Assembly: GCA_035499555.1 (NCBI GenBank)
Contig: DATJYO010000025.1
Location: 59,958 to 123,957 of the forward strand
Reading direction: 5' to 3'
DNA from: Bog-159 sp035499555
GTDB taxonomy: Bacteria; Acidobacteriota; Terriglobia; Bryobacterales; Bryobacteraceae
Length of the DNA: 64,000 nucleotides
A program made the translations under genes and the position numbers. Position 1 is the first letter of the stretch. Every line of letters begins with the position of its first letter. Of the stretch, positions 37,020-45,826 are shown piece by piece. Below the pieces are notes generated by a model. It ran no database searches, was not told the origin of the DNA, and saw nothing but the letters and a program-made list of their open reading frames with translations.

Positions 37020-38786
37020 TCAGTTGTTGGGCTGCTGGGGCTGGGGCTGTTGGGGCTGCGGCGATGCCTGCCCGAACCCGGACTGGCCGAAACTGGACTG
37101 GCCGAAACTCGACTGTCCGCCGAATCCGCTGGTAGACCCGAAAGCCGAAGCGCCCCCGCCGGTCTGCTGTGGATTCATCCCCGGCATGGTTCCCATCTGC
37201 TGCGCCGGAGTTCCCGGCGTACCCCCGCCGTGCTGCACGCCCGCCAGGCCGCGATCCTTGCTCTGGTCGTAAATGAACTCCCACTCGTTGAACTTTTTCC
37301 GTTCGTTGTAGATCATGATCGCCCGCCCCTGATCCTCGCTGGCCACGCCGGCGATGCCGCCGCCCATCTGCTGGCCGCTCATTCCGGGCAGTCCGTTCAT
37401 CCCACCCGGACGCGCATTGCCCAGCCCCAGGTTGCTCATGTTGAGGCCGGTTACGCCGGGACCCTGTGCCGCGCCTCCGAACGCTGCCCCACCCCCGAAA
37501 CCACCCGACCCCGGCGCGGCAGGCTGCGGCTGGTTCGGAAATCCCGGCTGGCCCGGGAAACCCGGTTGCCCCGGAAAGCCGGGCCGCCCGGGATATCCAG
37601 CCTGAACCGGATAGCCGGGTTGGCCCGGGTAACCCGGCTGCGGATAACCCGGCTGTCCCGGATAACCGGGCTGGCCGGGCATACCCGGCTGCCCCGGATA
37701 GCCGGGCTGGCCCGGCGTGGGACCGGTCGCTACCGGCGTTGAACCTAACGTGGGCGCCGCATACACACCGCTGCCGGATGATGGATCGGTGCCCTGTCCC
37801 GCGGCCCCAGGCTGCTGGAAGCCGCCCGGCTGATTCGCCATCGCCGGATTGTATTGTCCGGGCGGGATGCCGGGCTGGAACGGAAACCGTCCCCCCGGAC
37901 CCGCAAAGCCCGTCTGGTTGCGCATCGGGCCATTGGGGTTGCCATTGGCGCCCGGCTGTTGCCCGTTCTGATCCTGCTCGCCGTTGTCGTTGCTGTTGTC
38001 GTTCTCCGCGGTGTTGTCCGTGTCGCCGTTATTGTCGGTGCTGGTATCGGTGTCGCTGTCGGCGTCCTGGTCCGGCTGCTGCGTCTGCCCGCCTCCCGGC
38101 TGCGCCACTTCCTGCGTCACTACCGGCCGGTCATCGCTGGCCCGCCGCCGCAGGGCCGGATTCATCTGCTGCTGGTTGGGATCGTTCCCCGCCCCCATGA
38201 TCGGCCCTTCGCCGATAAAGCTGTTGGTGTTCTGCTGCTGATCCCCGCACGGCTGGCCGGATTGCCCGGACTGCGGCCCCTGGCTCAGTTGACCCGACTG
38301 GCCGAAAGCGCCGGATTGCCCGAACGCGCTGGCCTGGCCGAACTGGTTTCCCTGCGGGCCCGGCTGGCCGAACGGACTCGATTGGCCCGTCTGGTTCCCC
38401 TGCGCCGATTGGCCCGGCGGACCCGACTGGCACGGCTGGCTCTTCTGAATAATGGAGTCCGTCAACACGCCGCCGTTGATGTGGATCAGCCGCCACTTGT
38501 CTTTCCCCGTCATGGGGTCGACGTAGCGCTTGCGCAGGAAACGGATGTTGTTGGTGTCTTCCAGTTCCTCGATGGTGGCCGGGTAACGCCCCATCTTGCG
38601 CACGAAGAGCTGAATCGCCCGTTTGTATTGCTCCCCGCGCTCGATGAGCAGTTGTTCCTTGTCGCGCTGCTTCTCGAAGGCGATCCGCGGCATTTCGTTG
38701 TACAGCGCAATGGCGATCAGCGCCGCCAGCAGAAACACCAGCAGCATGGCGTAGCCGGATTCCGGGTTTGTCCGGCGCGGGGTCAT
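37020..38786 (-). CDS. Pseudopilin-like protein with long collagen-like Gly-Pro-Gln tail
   Basis: This 588-residue protein opens with ESGYAMLLVFLLAALIAIAL, a prepilin-type N-terminal helix, followed by an amphipathic stretch and a small globular part (KMGRYPATIEELEDTNNIRFLRKRYVDPMTGKDKW). That matches the GspG-like pseudopilin core. From about residue 125 on it is low-complexity: SGQ/FGQ repeats, an acidic D/N-rich block (about 235-275) and Gly-X-Y-like repeats such as GQPGYPGQPGYPGQPG. A conserved patch, EDQGRAIMIYNERKKFNEWEFIYDQSKDRG, occurs late. It is the last gene of the pilus/secretion operon and overlaps the previous gene by 4 bp. Confidence 0.8.
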   Translation of the reverse strand: MTPRRTNPESGYAMLLVFLLAALIAIALYNEMPRIAFEKQRDKEQLLIERGEQYKRAIQLFVRKMGRYPATIEELEDTNNIRFLRKRYVDPMTGKDKWRLIHINGGVLTDSIIQKSQPCQSGPPGQSAQGNQTGQSSPFGQPGPQGNQFGQASAFGQSGAFGQSGQLSQGPQSGQSGQPCGDQQQNTNSFIGEGPIMGAGNDPNQQQMNPALRRRASDDRPVVTQEVAQPGGGQTQQPDQDADSDTDTSTDNNGDTDNTAENDNSNDNGEQDQNGQQPGANGNPNGPMRNQTGFAGPGGRFPFQPGIPPGQYNPAMANQPGGFQQPGAAGQGTDPSSGSGVYAAPTLGSTPVATGPTPGQPGYPGQPGMPGQPGYPGQPGYPQPGYPGQPGYPVQAGYPGRPGFPGQPGFPGQPGFPNQPQPAAPGSGGFGGGAAFGGAAQGPGVTGLNMSNLGLGNARPGGMNGLPGMSGQQMGGGIAGVASEDQGRAIMIYNERKKFNEWEFIYDQSKDRGLAGVQHGGGTPGTPAQQMGTMPGMNPQQTGGGASAFGSTSGFGGQSSFGQSSFGQSGFGQASPQPQQPQPQQPNN

Positions 38787-39484
38787 CCGGCGGCAGCCTC
38801 CGCCTGCAACGGCAGCGTCTGCTCGTGCTTGAACTGCACGTCCTCCATTACGACCGAGTTTACACCGATCCGCACCACCCGGTAGCGCCCCTTCTTCACC
38901 GTTTCACCTTCGGCCCCCACCAGGATATCGTCGCCGTCCAGGAAGAAAGCACGCTTGTTCTTGCCGCCGTGCACGCTGGAGTATCCGTAATACTTGAGCG
39001 TGATCGGCGGTGGTGGCGGCGGGGCGGCCGGCTTGGGAGGCTCCGGCGGCAGCTGCGGACCCGCCGGACGCGCGAGTTGCGCCACCCTCACCGTGGGCTC
39101 CTTCGGCAGCGGAGGCGGCGGGGCGGCCGAGACCTGAAACAGGTTGCGCGCCCCGCCCTGCATCTGGACCGCCTGCACCTTGGCCAGCAGATCCAGCCGC
39201 AGCGTCGGATCGTATGTCGTGGGGTCCACCCGGTCCTCGGGCCGCTTGGATTTGAGCGACGGCCGGAACTCCTCGCTCGGGCGGGCGTTCGCCAGGCGCC
39301 GCCGGGCCGGCTGCGCCGTAGGATACGCGATCGGGCTGGTCGCCGGGATGGCGTGGCCGGCGGGACGGCTGGGCGTGCCCGCGGACGGTCCCGACAGGAC
39401 GTTCGTGTAAAGCGAATAGGAGCCGGCAATCGCCAGGATGCCCACCAGGAACAACTGCCGCTTGCGTTCCGGAGTCAGCTTCAT
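38783..39484 (-). CDS. PilP/GspC-like inner-membrane protein
   Basis: This 233-residue protein has one N-terminal membrane helix (LFLVGILAIAGSYSLYTNVL). A long Pro/Ala-rich periplasmic linker follows. The C-terminal domain (ITLKYYGYSSVHGGKNKRAFFLDGDDILVGAEGETVKKGRYRVVRIG) has the beta-barrel pattern of PilP or GspC homology regions, which contact the secretin. It follows pilO with an ATGA overlap. Assignment rests on operon order and architecture more than on sequence identity. Confidence 0.65.
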   Translation of the reverse strand: MKLTPERKRQLFLVGILAIAGSYSLYTNVLSGPSAGTPSRPAGHAIPATSPIAYPTAQPARRRLANARPSEEFRPSLKSKRPEDRVDPTTYDPTLRLDLLAKVQAVQMQGGARNLFQVSAAPPPPLPKEPTVRVAQLARPAGPQLPPEPPKPAAPPPPPPITLKYYGYSSVHGGKNKRAFFLDGDDILVGAEGETVKKGRYRVVRIGVNSVVMEDVQFKHEQTLPLQAEAAAG

Positions 39485-40101
39485 ATCGGACTCCCGGGTT
39501 CGTCGCGCGTGAAGGTGTCCAGCTTGACGCTGACGCTGAGCAGATCCCCGGCGTTGGTCTGCTGCGGCGCCGCCATGAGGCTCTCGATGATCAGGAAGCG
39601 GGGCGAGCGGTCCAGCAGGTTGACGAATTTCGTCAGGCTGGCGTAACTGCCCTGATACGCGGCCGTGATGGTCATCTGCGACAGCGTGTCGCTGCCCTCC
39701 ACCGGCTCCAGGTTGTTGGACATGGGACCCTGCTGGACGCCCGACTCCTTGGCGATCCGGTCCAGTTCGGTGAAGATCGTCGAAAACGTGCTGCGGCGGT
39801 CGGTGGTGTATTCGGCCAGAAACCCGTCGCCCTCCTGGCGCGCGCGCTCGGCTTTGACGGCCAGCGCTTTGGTCTGCGCCAGGCGCGCCCGCATGCCACC
39901 GAGTTGCCGCTCCAGACTGGCCCGTTCGCGGGCCAGGTCCTCGGCCGAGCCGCCCCAGGGCTTGAACACCATGGCCGCCGCCACCAGGTTCGCCACCACC
40001 AGAATGCCCAACCCGATCCGCACCAGCATCCGCGGGTCCTTCAGGCTCAGGTTGGCGCCGCCCTCGATCAGGCGCGCCGACACGCTAAAGTTTCTGGTCA
40101 T
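39481..40101 (-). CDS. pilO: Type IV pilus inner-membrane component PilO
   Basis: The 206-residue protein has one transmembrane helix (RIGLGILVVANLVAAAMVF), a coiled-coil region (ARERASLERQLGGMRARLAQTKALAVKAERARQ) and a ferredoxin-like periplasmic domain ending in VSVKLDTFTRDE. ITAAYQGSYASLTKFVNLLDRSPRFLIIESL is the recognisable PilO block. It forms the PilN-PilO dimer linking cytoplasmic PilM with PilP. It overlaps pilN by 17 bp. Confidence 0.85.
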   Translation of the reverse strand: MTRNFSVSARLIEGGANLSLKDPRMLVRIGLGILVVANLVAAAMVFKPWGGSAEDLARERASLERQLGGMRARLAQTKALAVKAERARQEGDGFLAEYTTDRRSTFSTIFTELDRIAKESGVQQGPMSNNLEPVEGSDTLSQMTITAAYQGSYASLTKFVNLLDRSPRFLIIESLMAAPQQTNAGDLLSVSVKLDTFTRDEPGSPI

Positions 40102-40651
40102 AATTCACGCTCACGCGGCAGCGGTACAGTTTGTCGGTCTGGGTGGGCGGCAGCACGCTGTGCGAATAGACCTCGCCGAAATTGGGCGAGCTCTCCAGGT
40201 TCTTCAACAGGTCGATGATCGGTCCCGGAGCTTCCGTGCCCACCGTCATGTCCAGCGACACCTGGTTCGGCCCCACCACCCAGGGACGAATGGTCATGAT
40301 CCGCACGTTATAAGGAACCACCTTCTCCAAATCGGCGAAGATCCGGGTCCAACTGATTCCCTTGCGATAGAGCAGCGCATTCAGAAACAGGCTGCGCTCC
40401 AGCACCTCGGCGTTTTCGGGTTTTCGCAATGTGGCGTCGAGCGCGGTCTGCTGCGCCGATACGGCGCGCATCTGGGCTTCCAGGCGCGCGATCTGTTGCC
40501 GGGTGTCGGCTACCTGCCCGCTCTCCATGTTATTGAGCGAGATCAGGAAGAGGAGCACGGCCCCCAGCGCCACAGCGACGGCTCCGGCAGCCAGCAGCAG
40601 GGCCCGGTCGCGGCGGAACGGTTGGCTGGCGAGATTGACGGCGATTCTCAT
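40085..40651 (-). CDS. pilN: Type IV pilus inner-membrane component PilN
   Basis: The 188-residue protein begins MRIAVNLASQPFRRDRALLLA, containing the short cytoplasmic INLxxxPFR-type motif that docks into PilM. A membrane helix, a coiled coil (DTRQQIARLEAQMRAVSAQQTALDATL) and a small periplasmic domain with WTRIFADLEKVVPYNVRIMTIRP follow. This is the standard PilN layout. It lies 15 bp after pilM and overlaps pilO. Confidence 0.88.
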   Translation of the reverse strand: MRIAVNLASQPFRRDRALLLAAGAVAVALGAVLLFLISLNNMESGQVADTRQQIARLEAQMRAVSAQQTALDATLRKPENAEVLERSLFLNALLYRKGISWTRIFADLEKVVPYNVRIMTIRPWVVGPNQVSLDMTVGTEAPGPIIDLLKNLESSPNFGEVYSHSVLPPTQTDKLYRCRVSVNYDQKL

Positions 40652-40666
40652 GTTCGATGTACGCGG

Positions 40667-41566
40667 TTAGTTGTCACGGCCCAGGGACCTCAGATAGCCC
40701 AGCAGCCCGGCGTTGGTTTCGTTCGGCGGACCGAGCGGCGACCGCACCGGCTGCACCTCCACCGCCAGCTCCTTCTGGAACTGCTGGCGCGCGGTTTCCA
40801 GGCGCTCGCCGAAGCCGCACAGCAGCAGCCGCTCGGCCTTGGCGCCCAGGTTGTCTTCGATGTACACGAACGTCGGGTATAAGTCGGCGGCGATCTCGCT
40901 GATGTCCGTCCCCGCGATTTCCAGGCAGCGCACCAGCTTCAGCCGCCCGTGGTTCAGCACCATCACGGTCAGCGTATGGCCGGCTACCTTGGCCACCACC
41001 GTGATTCCCGGATCGTCGATCAGGTTCAGCGCCGCCAGCGAGGACGTCGTCACCAGCCCCGGATTCATGCCCGCGGCGCGAAACGGCGCTTCGTACCGCG
41101 ACACCACTTCGAGCGGCGCCACCACCACCACCACGTCGCATTTCTTGCCTTCCGCCGGCAGCACGCAGTAGCTCATGGCCGCCGCCTCCACGTCGAACGG
41201 GATGCTCTTGCGCAGCCGGAAACGCACCAGCGAAAGCTGTTCCTTGGGGTCGGACGGGAAACTGTCGAAATCCAGCACCGCGATGCGCGTGCTGTAATCC
41301 GGCAGGATCAGGGCGGCGTCCCGGCGTTTGCGGTTGTTGGCGGCCGGCGCGAGGTCGCGCACCGCGAAAGACAACTCGTCGGGCATGACCACGTTGTCTT
41401 TCAGCGGCGAAATCGAAAGCACCCCCGGCTTCAGCGGGCGAAAGTCCAGCTCGGTTTTGCCGGTCATGCGCGCCGCCGCGATACCCGCCTCCGACAGCTC
41501 GAACGCCAGCGCCGGCGGCGGCTCCTGCAATAGCCCGGAAATGAAAGGGGGAAGCCGCATCCGCAT
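40667..41566 (-). CDS. pilM: Actin-like pilus assembly protein PilM
   Basis: From the ATG at 41566 the protein is 299 residues. It has the actin-fold features ALAFELSEAGIAAARM at the N-terminus, ALILPDYSTRIAVLDFDSFP, LVRFRLRKSIPFDVEAAAMSYCV and TVVAKVAGHTLTVMVLNHGRLKLVRCLEI. It is shorter than typical 350-residue PilM. Its start shares one base with the pilB stop. PilM polymerises in the cytoplasm and recruits PilN. The longer upstream frame is the antisense-free shadow of pilB and was trimmed. Confidence 0.85.
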   Translation of the reverse strand: MRMRLPPFISGLLQEPPPALAFELSEAGIAAARMTGKTELDFRPLKPGVLSISPLKDNVVMPDELSFAVRDLAPAANNRKRRDAALILPDYSTRIAVLDFDSFPSDPKEQLSLVRFRLRKSIPFDVEAAAMSYCVLPAEGKKCDVVVVVAPLEVVSRYEAPFRAAGMNPGLVTTSSLAALNLIDDPGITVVAKVAGHTLTVMVLNHGRLKLVRCLEIAGTDISEIAADLYPTFVYIEDNLGAKAERLLLCGFGERLETARQQFQKELAVEVQPVRSPLGPPNETNAGLLGYLRSLGRDN

Positions 41567-43200
41567 CACTCGATGAACGTCACCTTGTTGATTTCCTTCA
41601 GCGTGGTCACGCCGCGCCGCACTTTCTCCACGGCCGATTCGCGCAGGAAGGTCATGCCTTCGTCGCGCGCCAGCCGCTTGATCTCCGACGTCGGCCGCTT
41701 GTCCAGAATCATCTCCCGGATCTTGTCGCTCAGGTCCAGCAGCTCGTGGATGGCGGTGCGGCCGCGATAGCCCGTACCGCCGCACTCGAAGCACCCGGCG
41801 CCTTCCACCAGCTCGATGTGCTCCCACTGGTCCGGATCCAGTCCCGATTCGACCAGGGCCAGGCGGCGCGCCTCCACGCTCTCGAACTGCAGCGGCCGCC
41901 GGCAATATTCGCAGATCACGCGCACCAGCCGCTGCGCCAGGATGCAGTTCAGCGCGGACACGAAGTTGTAAGCCTCCACCCCCATGTTCAGGAAGCGGCC
42001 CAGCACGTCCAGCACGTTGTTGGCGTGGACCGTGGTGAAGACCAGGTGGCCGGTGAGCGCCGAGTTGATGGCGATCTGCGCCGTCTCCTGGTCGCGGATC
42101 TCGCCCACCATGATCTTGTCCGGATCGTGGCGCAGGATGGAGCGCAGCCCGCGCGCAAACGTCAGGCCCTTCTTTTCGTTTACCGGAATCTGGGTGATGC
42201 CTTTGATCTGGTACTCGACGGGATCTTCGATGGTGATGATCTTGTCTTCGTCGTTCTTGATCTCGCTGAGCGCGGCATAGAGCGTGGTGGTCTTGCCGGA
42301 GCCCGTGGGACCGGTCACCAGCACCATGCCGTACGGCTCCGAGATGTACCGGCGAAACTTCACCAGGTCGCTTTCGGCGAAGCCCACCACTTCCAGGGAG
42401 AGCTTGGCGAACTTCTCGCTCATGGACTCTTTGTCCAGCACGCGCAGCACGGCGTCCTCGCCGTAAATCGTAGGCATGATCGAAACGCGGAAGTCGATCA
42501 GCCGGCCCTTGTAGCGCACCCGGAAACGGCCGTCCTGCGGCACCCGCCGCTCCGCGATATCCAGCTCGCTCATCACCTTGATGCGCGACAGAATCGTCGA
42601 ATGCCAGTCCTTGGCGATGGGCGGCATGGCGTAGTGCAGCACGCCGTCGATGCGGTACTTGATGGCCACTTCCTGGTCGCGCGATTCGATGTGGATATCC
42701 GAAGCGCGCCGCTCCAGCGCGTTGAAGATGGTGGTGTCCACCAGCTTGATCACCGGCGCGATATCGCTGTCTACCGCCGTCAGCTTGTCGATCGACAGCG
42801 TCTCGTCGGCGTTCTCCTCGTCCACCACCACGTCCAGCGTGAAACCCTCGGTGACTTCCTCGAGCACGCGCTGCGACTGTTCGGTCTTCTTCAGCAGCTC
42901 GGAGATCTGCGAGAGCGTGGCGACTTTCACCCGCAGCTTCTTGTTGAGCAGTAGCGCCAGTTCGTCGATCAGGTTGAGATTGCGCGGATCGGCGAGGGCG
43001 ATGTCCAGCGTGCCGTTCTGCGCCCGCAGCGGCACGAAGTTGTAGCGGAACATCAGGTCCACCGGGATCGACCGGAACAGGTCGTGGTCGATGGACCCTT
43101 CCCGCAGATCGACGTACTCGCAGCGATAGCGCGCCGCCACCGCCTGGGCCTGCGCCGCCTCGGCGGCGTTGTCGGTCAATCTGGGTCGATCGGTCGCCAT
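41566..43200 (-). CDS. pilB: GspE/PilB family secretion/pilus assembly ATPase
   Basis: The 544-residue ATPase has an N-terminal MshEN/GspE_N domain (AARYRCEYVDLREGSIDHDLFRSIP). The Walker A motif is GPTGSGKTTTLYAAL, with the Asp box IITIEDPVEY, Walker B IMVGEIRDQETAQIA and His box GHLVFTTVHANN. A tetracysteine zinc site is formed by CEYC and CFECGG. It powers pilus extension or pseudopilus assembly. The neighbouring pilMNO genes favour a type IV pilus machine over a classical type II secretion system, though the pseudopilin-like last gene leaves this open. Confidence 0.93.
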   Translation of the reverse strand: MATDRPRLTDNAAEAAQAQAVAARYRCEYVDLREGSIDHDLFRSIPVDLMFRYNFVPLRAQNGTLDIALADPRNLNLIDELALLLNKKLRVKVATLSQISELLKKTEQSQRVLEEVTEGFTLDVVVDEENADETLSIDKLTAVDSDIAPVIKLVDTTIFNALERRASDIHIESRDQEVAIKYRIDGVLHYAMPPIAKDWHSTILSRIKVMSELDIAERRVPQDGRFRVRYKGRLIDFRVSIMPTIYGEDAVLRVLDKESMSEKFAKLSLEVVGFAESDLVKFRRYISEPYGMVLVTGPTGSGKTTTLYAALSEIKNDEDKIITIEDPVEYQIKGITQIPVNEKKGLTFARGLRSILRHDPDKIMVGEIRDQETAQIAINSALTGHLVFTTVHANNVLDVLGRFLNMGVEAYNFVSALNCILAQRLVRVICEYCRRPLQFESVEARRLALVESGLDPDQWEHIELVEGAGCFECGGTGYRGRTAIHELLDLSDKIREMILDKRPTSEIKRLARDEGMTFLRESAVEKVRRGVTTLKEINKVTFIE

Positions 43201-43220
43201 TTGAATCTCCTGGCCGTGAC

Positions 43221-44435
43221 TTACCGGATCGTGTCCGCCAGCGAAAAGATCGGCAGATACAACGCGATCAGCACAAAAGCCACAAACGAACCCATGAAAA
43301 TCATGATGGCCGGCTCGATCAGCGACAGAGCCGCCGCCATGCGGGTATTGACGTCCTCCTCGTAGAATTCGGCCACGCTGTTCAGCATGGTCGGCAGCGC
43401 CCCGGTAGACTCTCCTACTTCAATCATATCGATGGAAAGCGGCGGAAAGATCCCGGTGGTCTTGAGCGAGGCCGACAGCGCCTGTCCCTCGCGCACCATC
43501 TTGCTGGCCTTGTCCAAAGCCCGTTCGAGCAGCGGCGTGCCCAGCGAATCCGACGCCGTCTCCAGACCCTGCACCAGTGGAATGCCGCCCGTCAGCAGGG
43601 TGCTCAGCACCCGCGAAAACTGCGCCACCTGGTACTTCACCCAGATATCGCCCAGCAGCGGCACGCGCAGCTTGACGCTGTCGATGCGCCAGCGCGCGGA
43701 TTCCTTCCGCGACCAGAACCGGAAGAAAATGATCAGCCCCACCAGGCCGCCGAAAAACATCAGGATGTAGTTGCGCGCCGTCGTGCCGATCGCAATCAGA
43801 ATCAGCGTCACGCTCGGCAGCTGCGCCTGCATGCTGGTGTACAAGGCCGCGAAATTCGGCACCACGTAGGTGACCAGAAAGACCATCAGGCAGATCGTCA
43901 GGAAGATCAGCACCGACGGGTACATCAGCGAAACCAGGACCTTCTTCTTCACCGCCAGCGACAGCTTCTGATAGCCGATGAACCGGTCCAGCACCTCCGC
44001 CAGGCTGCCGCTCTTTTCCCCGGCCATCACCGTGGTCACGTAAATCTTCGGAAAAATGCCCTGCGAGCGGAACGCGTCCGACAGCAGCGTCCCGTTGCGG
44101 ACCTCGTCCCGCACCGCTTTGACGTAAGGCCCCAGCTTGGGATCCGTCAGCCGGTCAGCCAGCAGGTCGAGCGCCTTCAGAATGGGCAGCCCGGCGCGGA
44201 TCAGGGTCACGAACTGCTGGTTGAAGATCAGAAACTTCTCGATGTTGAGCTTCTTGCTCTTGGGCAGCAGGCCGCCCGATATATCCGCCGCCAGGCCGCC
44301 TTTGGTTTTGATCGAGTAGATCAGGAATCCCTGCTGCGTGTAGCGCTCGCGCAGCTCTTTCTCCGACGCCGCATGGGCTGTCTGCTGGTGGATCTCGCCG
44401 CGCGTGTCGGCGTACTTGAGGACGAATTCGGCCAT
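43221..44435 (-). CDS. pilC: PilC/GspF family inner-membrane platform protein
   Basis: The 404-residue protein contains two GspF repeats, each with a FSRVLSTLLTGGIPLVQGLE-like or FNQQFVTLIRAGLPILKALD-like motif. Three transmembrane segments are present (LMYPSVLIFLTICLMVFLVTYVVP; NYILMFFGGLVGLIIFF; IMIFMGSFVAFVLIALYLPIF). The N-terminal ADTRGEIHQQTAHAASEKELRERYTQQGFL is the usual cytoplasmic opening. It is the membrane platform turned by the ATPase encoded 20 bp downstream. Its start shares one base with the LolA-like stop. Confidence 0.93.
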   Translation of the reverse strand: MAEFVLKYADTRGEIHQQTAHAASEKELRERYTQQGFLIYSIKTKGGLAADISGGLLPKSKKLNIEKFLIFNQQFVTLIRAGLPILKALDLLADRLTDPKLGPYVKAVRDEVRNGTLLSDAFRSQGIFPKIYVTTVMAGEKSGSLAEVLDRFIGYQKLSLAVKKKVLVSLMYPSVLIFLTICLMVFLVTYVVPNFAALYTSMQAQLPSVTLILIAIGTTARNYILMFFGGLVGLIIFFRFWSRKESARWRIDSVKLRVPLLGDIWVKYQVAQFSRVLSTLLTGGIPLVQGLETASDSLGTPLLERALDKASKMVREGQALSASLKTTGIFPPLSIDMIEVGESTGALPTMLNSVAEFYEEDVNTRMAAALSLIEPAIMIFMGSFVAFVLIALYLPIFSLADTIR

Positions 44436-45067
44436 TATTGGGAGCTCTCCACCAGTTCGGCCCCCGGCGGTATCCGGAACTGGAACAGCTTCGCCTCCAG
44501 CGGCGGATTCAGTTTCTCCTGTGCGAAGTCGAATTCCAGCACGGACCGGTCGTACCCGACCACTTTGACGTGCCGGATCTCGGCATTCGAACCCACCACG
44601 AACTCCACGCTGGTATAGGGCAGCGTGTCCGTCTTGGGCTCCGCCGTCACCGCTGTCGCATCTCCCGACGTGGTCGAATTGATGTTCTGGAACTCCTTAT
44701 CGAAGTGTAACTTACCAAGTAGAAATGCAAGTGGAGCTCGCATATCCTCGCTCTCCTTGATCTTCATCTTTTCCACTTGGTGGTTGTCCGGGGTGTAAAG
44801 CCAGAGATATTTGCCGTCCGACACGAACAGTTTGCCCGCCGGCGACGTGTAATCCCACCGCATACGTCCCGGCTTGCGCAGCCGCAACGTGCCGCTCTCC
44901 GTACGCCGGGGCTGCCCGGGCCCCGTATATGCTTCATGAAATAGGACTTCGAGCGTCTGGGCGTGATTGTAGCGGGCCTCCACGGACTTCAAAAGGCCGC
45001 CCAGGTCGGAGGTCGCGCCCAACAGCGACACCGGCAGCAGGCACAGCAGTAGCCGAACAAGGCTCAC
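44435..45067 (-). CDS. LolA-like periplasmic outer-membrane lipoprotein carrier
   Basis: This 210-residue protein starts at GTG 45067 with a signal peptide (MSLVRLLLCLLPVSLLGA). It contains SVEARYNHAQTLEVLFHEAYT, GTLRLRKPGRMRWDYTSPAGKLFVSDGKYLWLYTPDNHQVEKM and VEFVVGSNAEIRHVKVVGYDRSVLEFDFAQEKLNPPL. These are typical of LolA, whose half-barrel shuttles lipoproteins to the outer membrane. It overlaps pilC by one base, so it is the first gene of the pilus/secretion operon, an uncommon partnership that could serve delivery of a lipoprotein pilotin or secretin. Confidence 0.85.
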   Translation of the reverse strand: MSLVRLLLCLLPVSLLGATSDLGGLLKSVEARYNHAQTLEVLFHEAYTGPGQPRRTESGTLRLRKPGRMRWDYTSPAGKLFVSDGKYLWLYTPDNHQVEKMKIKESEDMRAPLAFLLGKLHFDKEFQNINSTTSGDATAVTAEPKTDTLPYTSVEFVVGSNAEIRHVKVVGYDRSVLEFDFAQEKLNPPLEAKLFQFRIPPGAELVESSQ

Positions 45068-45139
45068 AAAGGTGTTGACGTATGCGGAGGTTGGAACGTG
45101 GAATGCTGCCGCAAAGATTCTCGGCGAGCCGCTTCCCGC

Positions 45140-45823
45140 TTACCCCGCCAGCTTGTACCCCATTCCGTGCACCGTCAGGATCAGCCGCGGCTGCCGCGGA
45201 TTGTCCTCCAACTTCTGCCGCAGCCACGCCACGTGGACGTCCACCGTCCGGCTGGAGGTCACCGCGCCGTACCCCCATACCTCGCTCAGCAGCGTCTCCC
45301 GCGACACCGTCGTCCCCCGGTTCTCCACCAGGTAGCGCAGCAGTTGAAACTCCTTGGCTGCCAGGGCTACCGGTTTGCCGTTGCGCAGCACCTCGGTCCG
45401 CCGCAGATCCACCCGGATGGGCCCGAATTGAAAGACCTCGCCGGCCTTCCCGTAAGCCGGCGCGCGCCGCAACAGCGCCTCCACCCGCGCCAGCAGTTCC
45501 AGCATCTCGAACGGCTTGGTCATGTAATCGTCCGCGCCGATCTTCAGACCCACCACTTTGTCCACCGTCTGCCCGCGCGCCGTCAGCATCAATACCGGCG
45601 TCGATATGCCCCGCTGCCGCAGGTCCCGGCACACGTCCATGCCGTTCTTGCGCGGCAGCATGATATCCAGGATGATCAGGTCGAATTCGCCTTCCGAGGC
45701 CATCTGCAGGCCAGTCTCGCCATCCAGGGCCGATTCCACCTGATGCCCTTCGCTGCGCAGGCGGTCGCCCAACGTGGTCACCAGCCCGCGCTCGTCTTCG
45801 ATCAGCAGAATCCTGCGCTCCAT
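45140..45823 (-). CDS. OmpR/PhoB-family response regulator
   Basis: This 227-residue regulator has an N-terminal receiver domain with the acidic pair ED (residues 9-10), the phospho-acceptor D53 in FDLIILDIMLPRKNG and the switch Lys in DDYMTKPF. A winged-helix DNA-binding domain follows (AAKEFQLLRYLVENRGTTVSRETLLSEVWGYG; RTVDVHVAWLRQKLEDNP). It is encoded 3 bp after its sensor kinase. The target genes are unknown. The divergent bufferin operon and the downstream pilus operon are the nearest candidates. Confidence 0.93.
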   Translation of the reverse strand: MERRILLIEDERGLVTTLGDRLRSEGHQVESALDGETGLQMASEGEFDLIILDIMLPRKNGMDVCRDLRQRGISTPVLMLTARGQTVDKVVGLKIGADDYMTKPFEMLELLARVEALLRRAPAYGKAGEVFQFGPIRVDLRRTEVLRNGKPVALAAKEFQLLRYLVENRGTTVSRETLLSEVWGYGAVTSSRTVDVHVAWLRQKLEDNPRQPRLILTVHGMGYKLAG

Positions 45824-45826
45824 CTT

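Noticed and set aside
37560..37720. Repeats in the pseudopilin gene as a CRISPR-like array
   Set aside because: The repeat is in-frame Gly-Pro-Gln coding sequence of irregular unit length, with no spacers.
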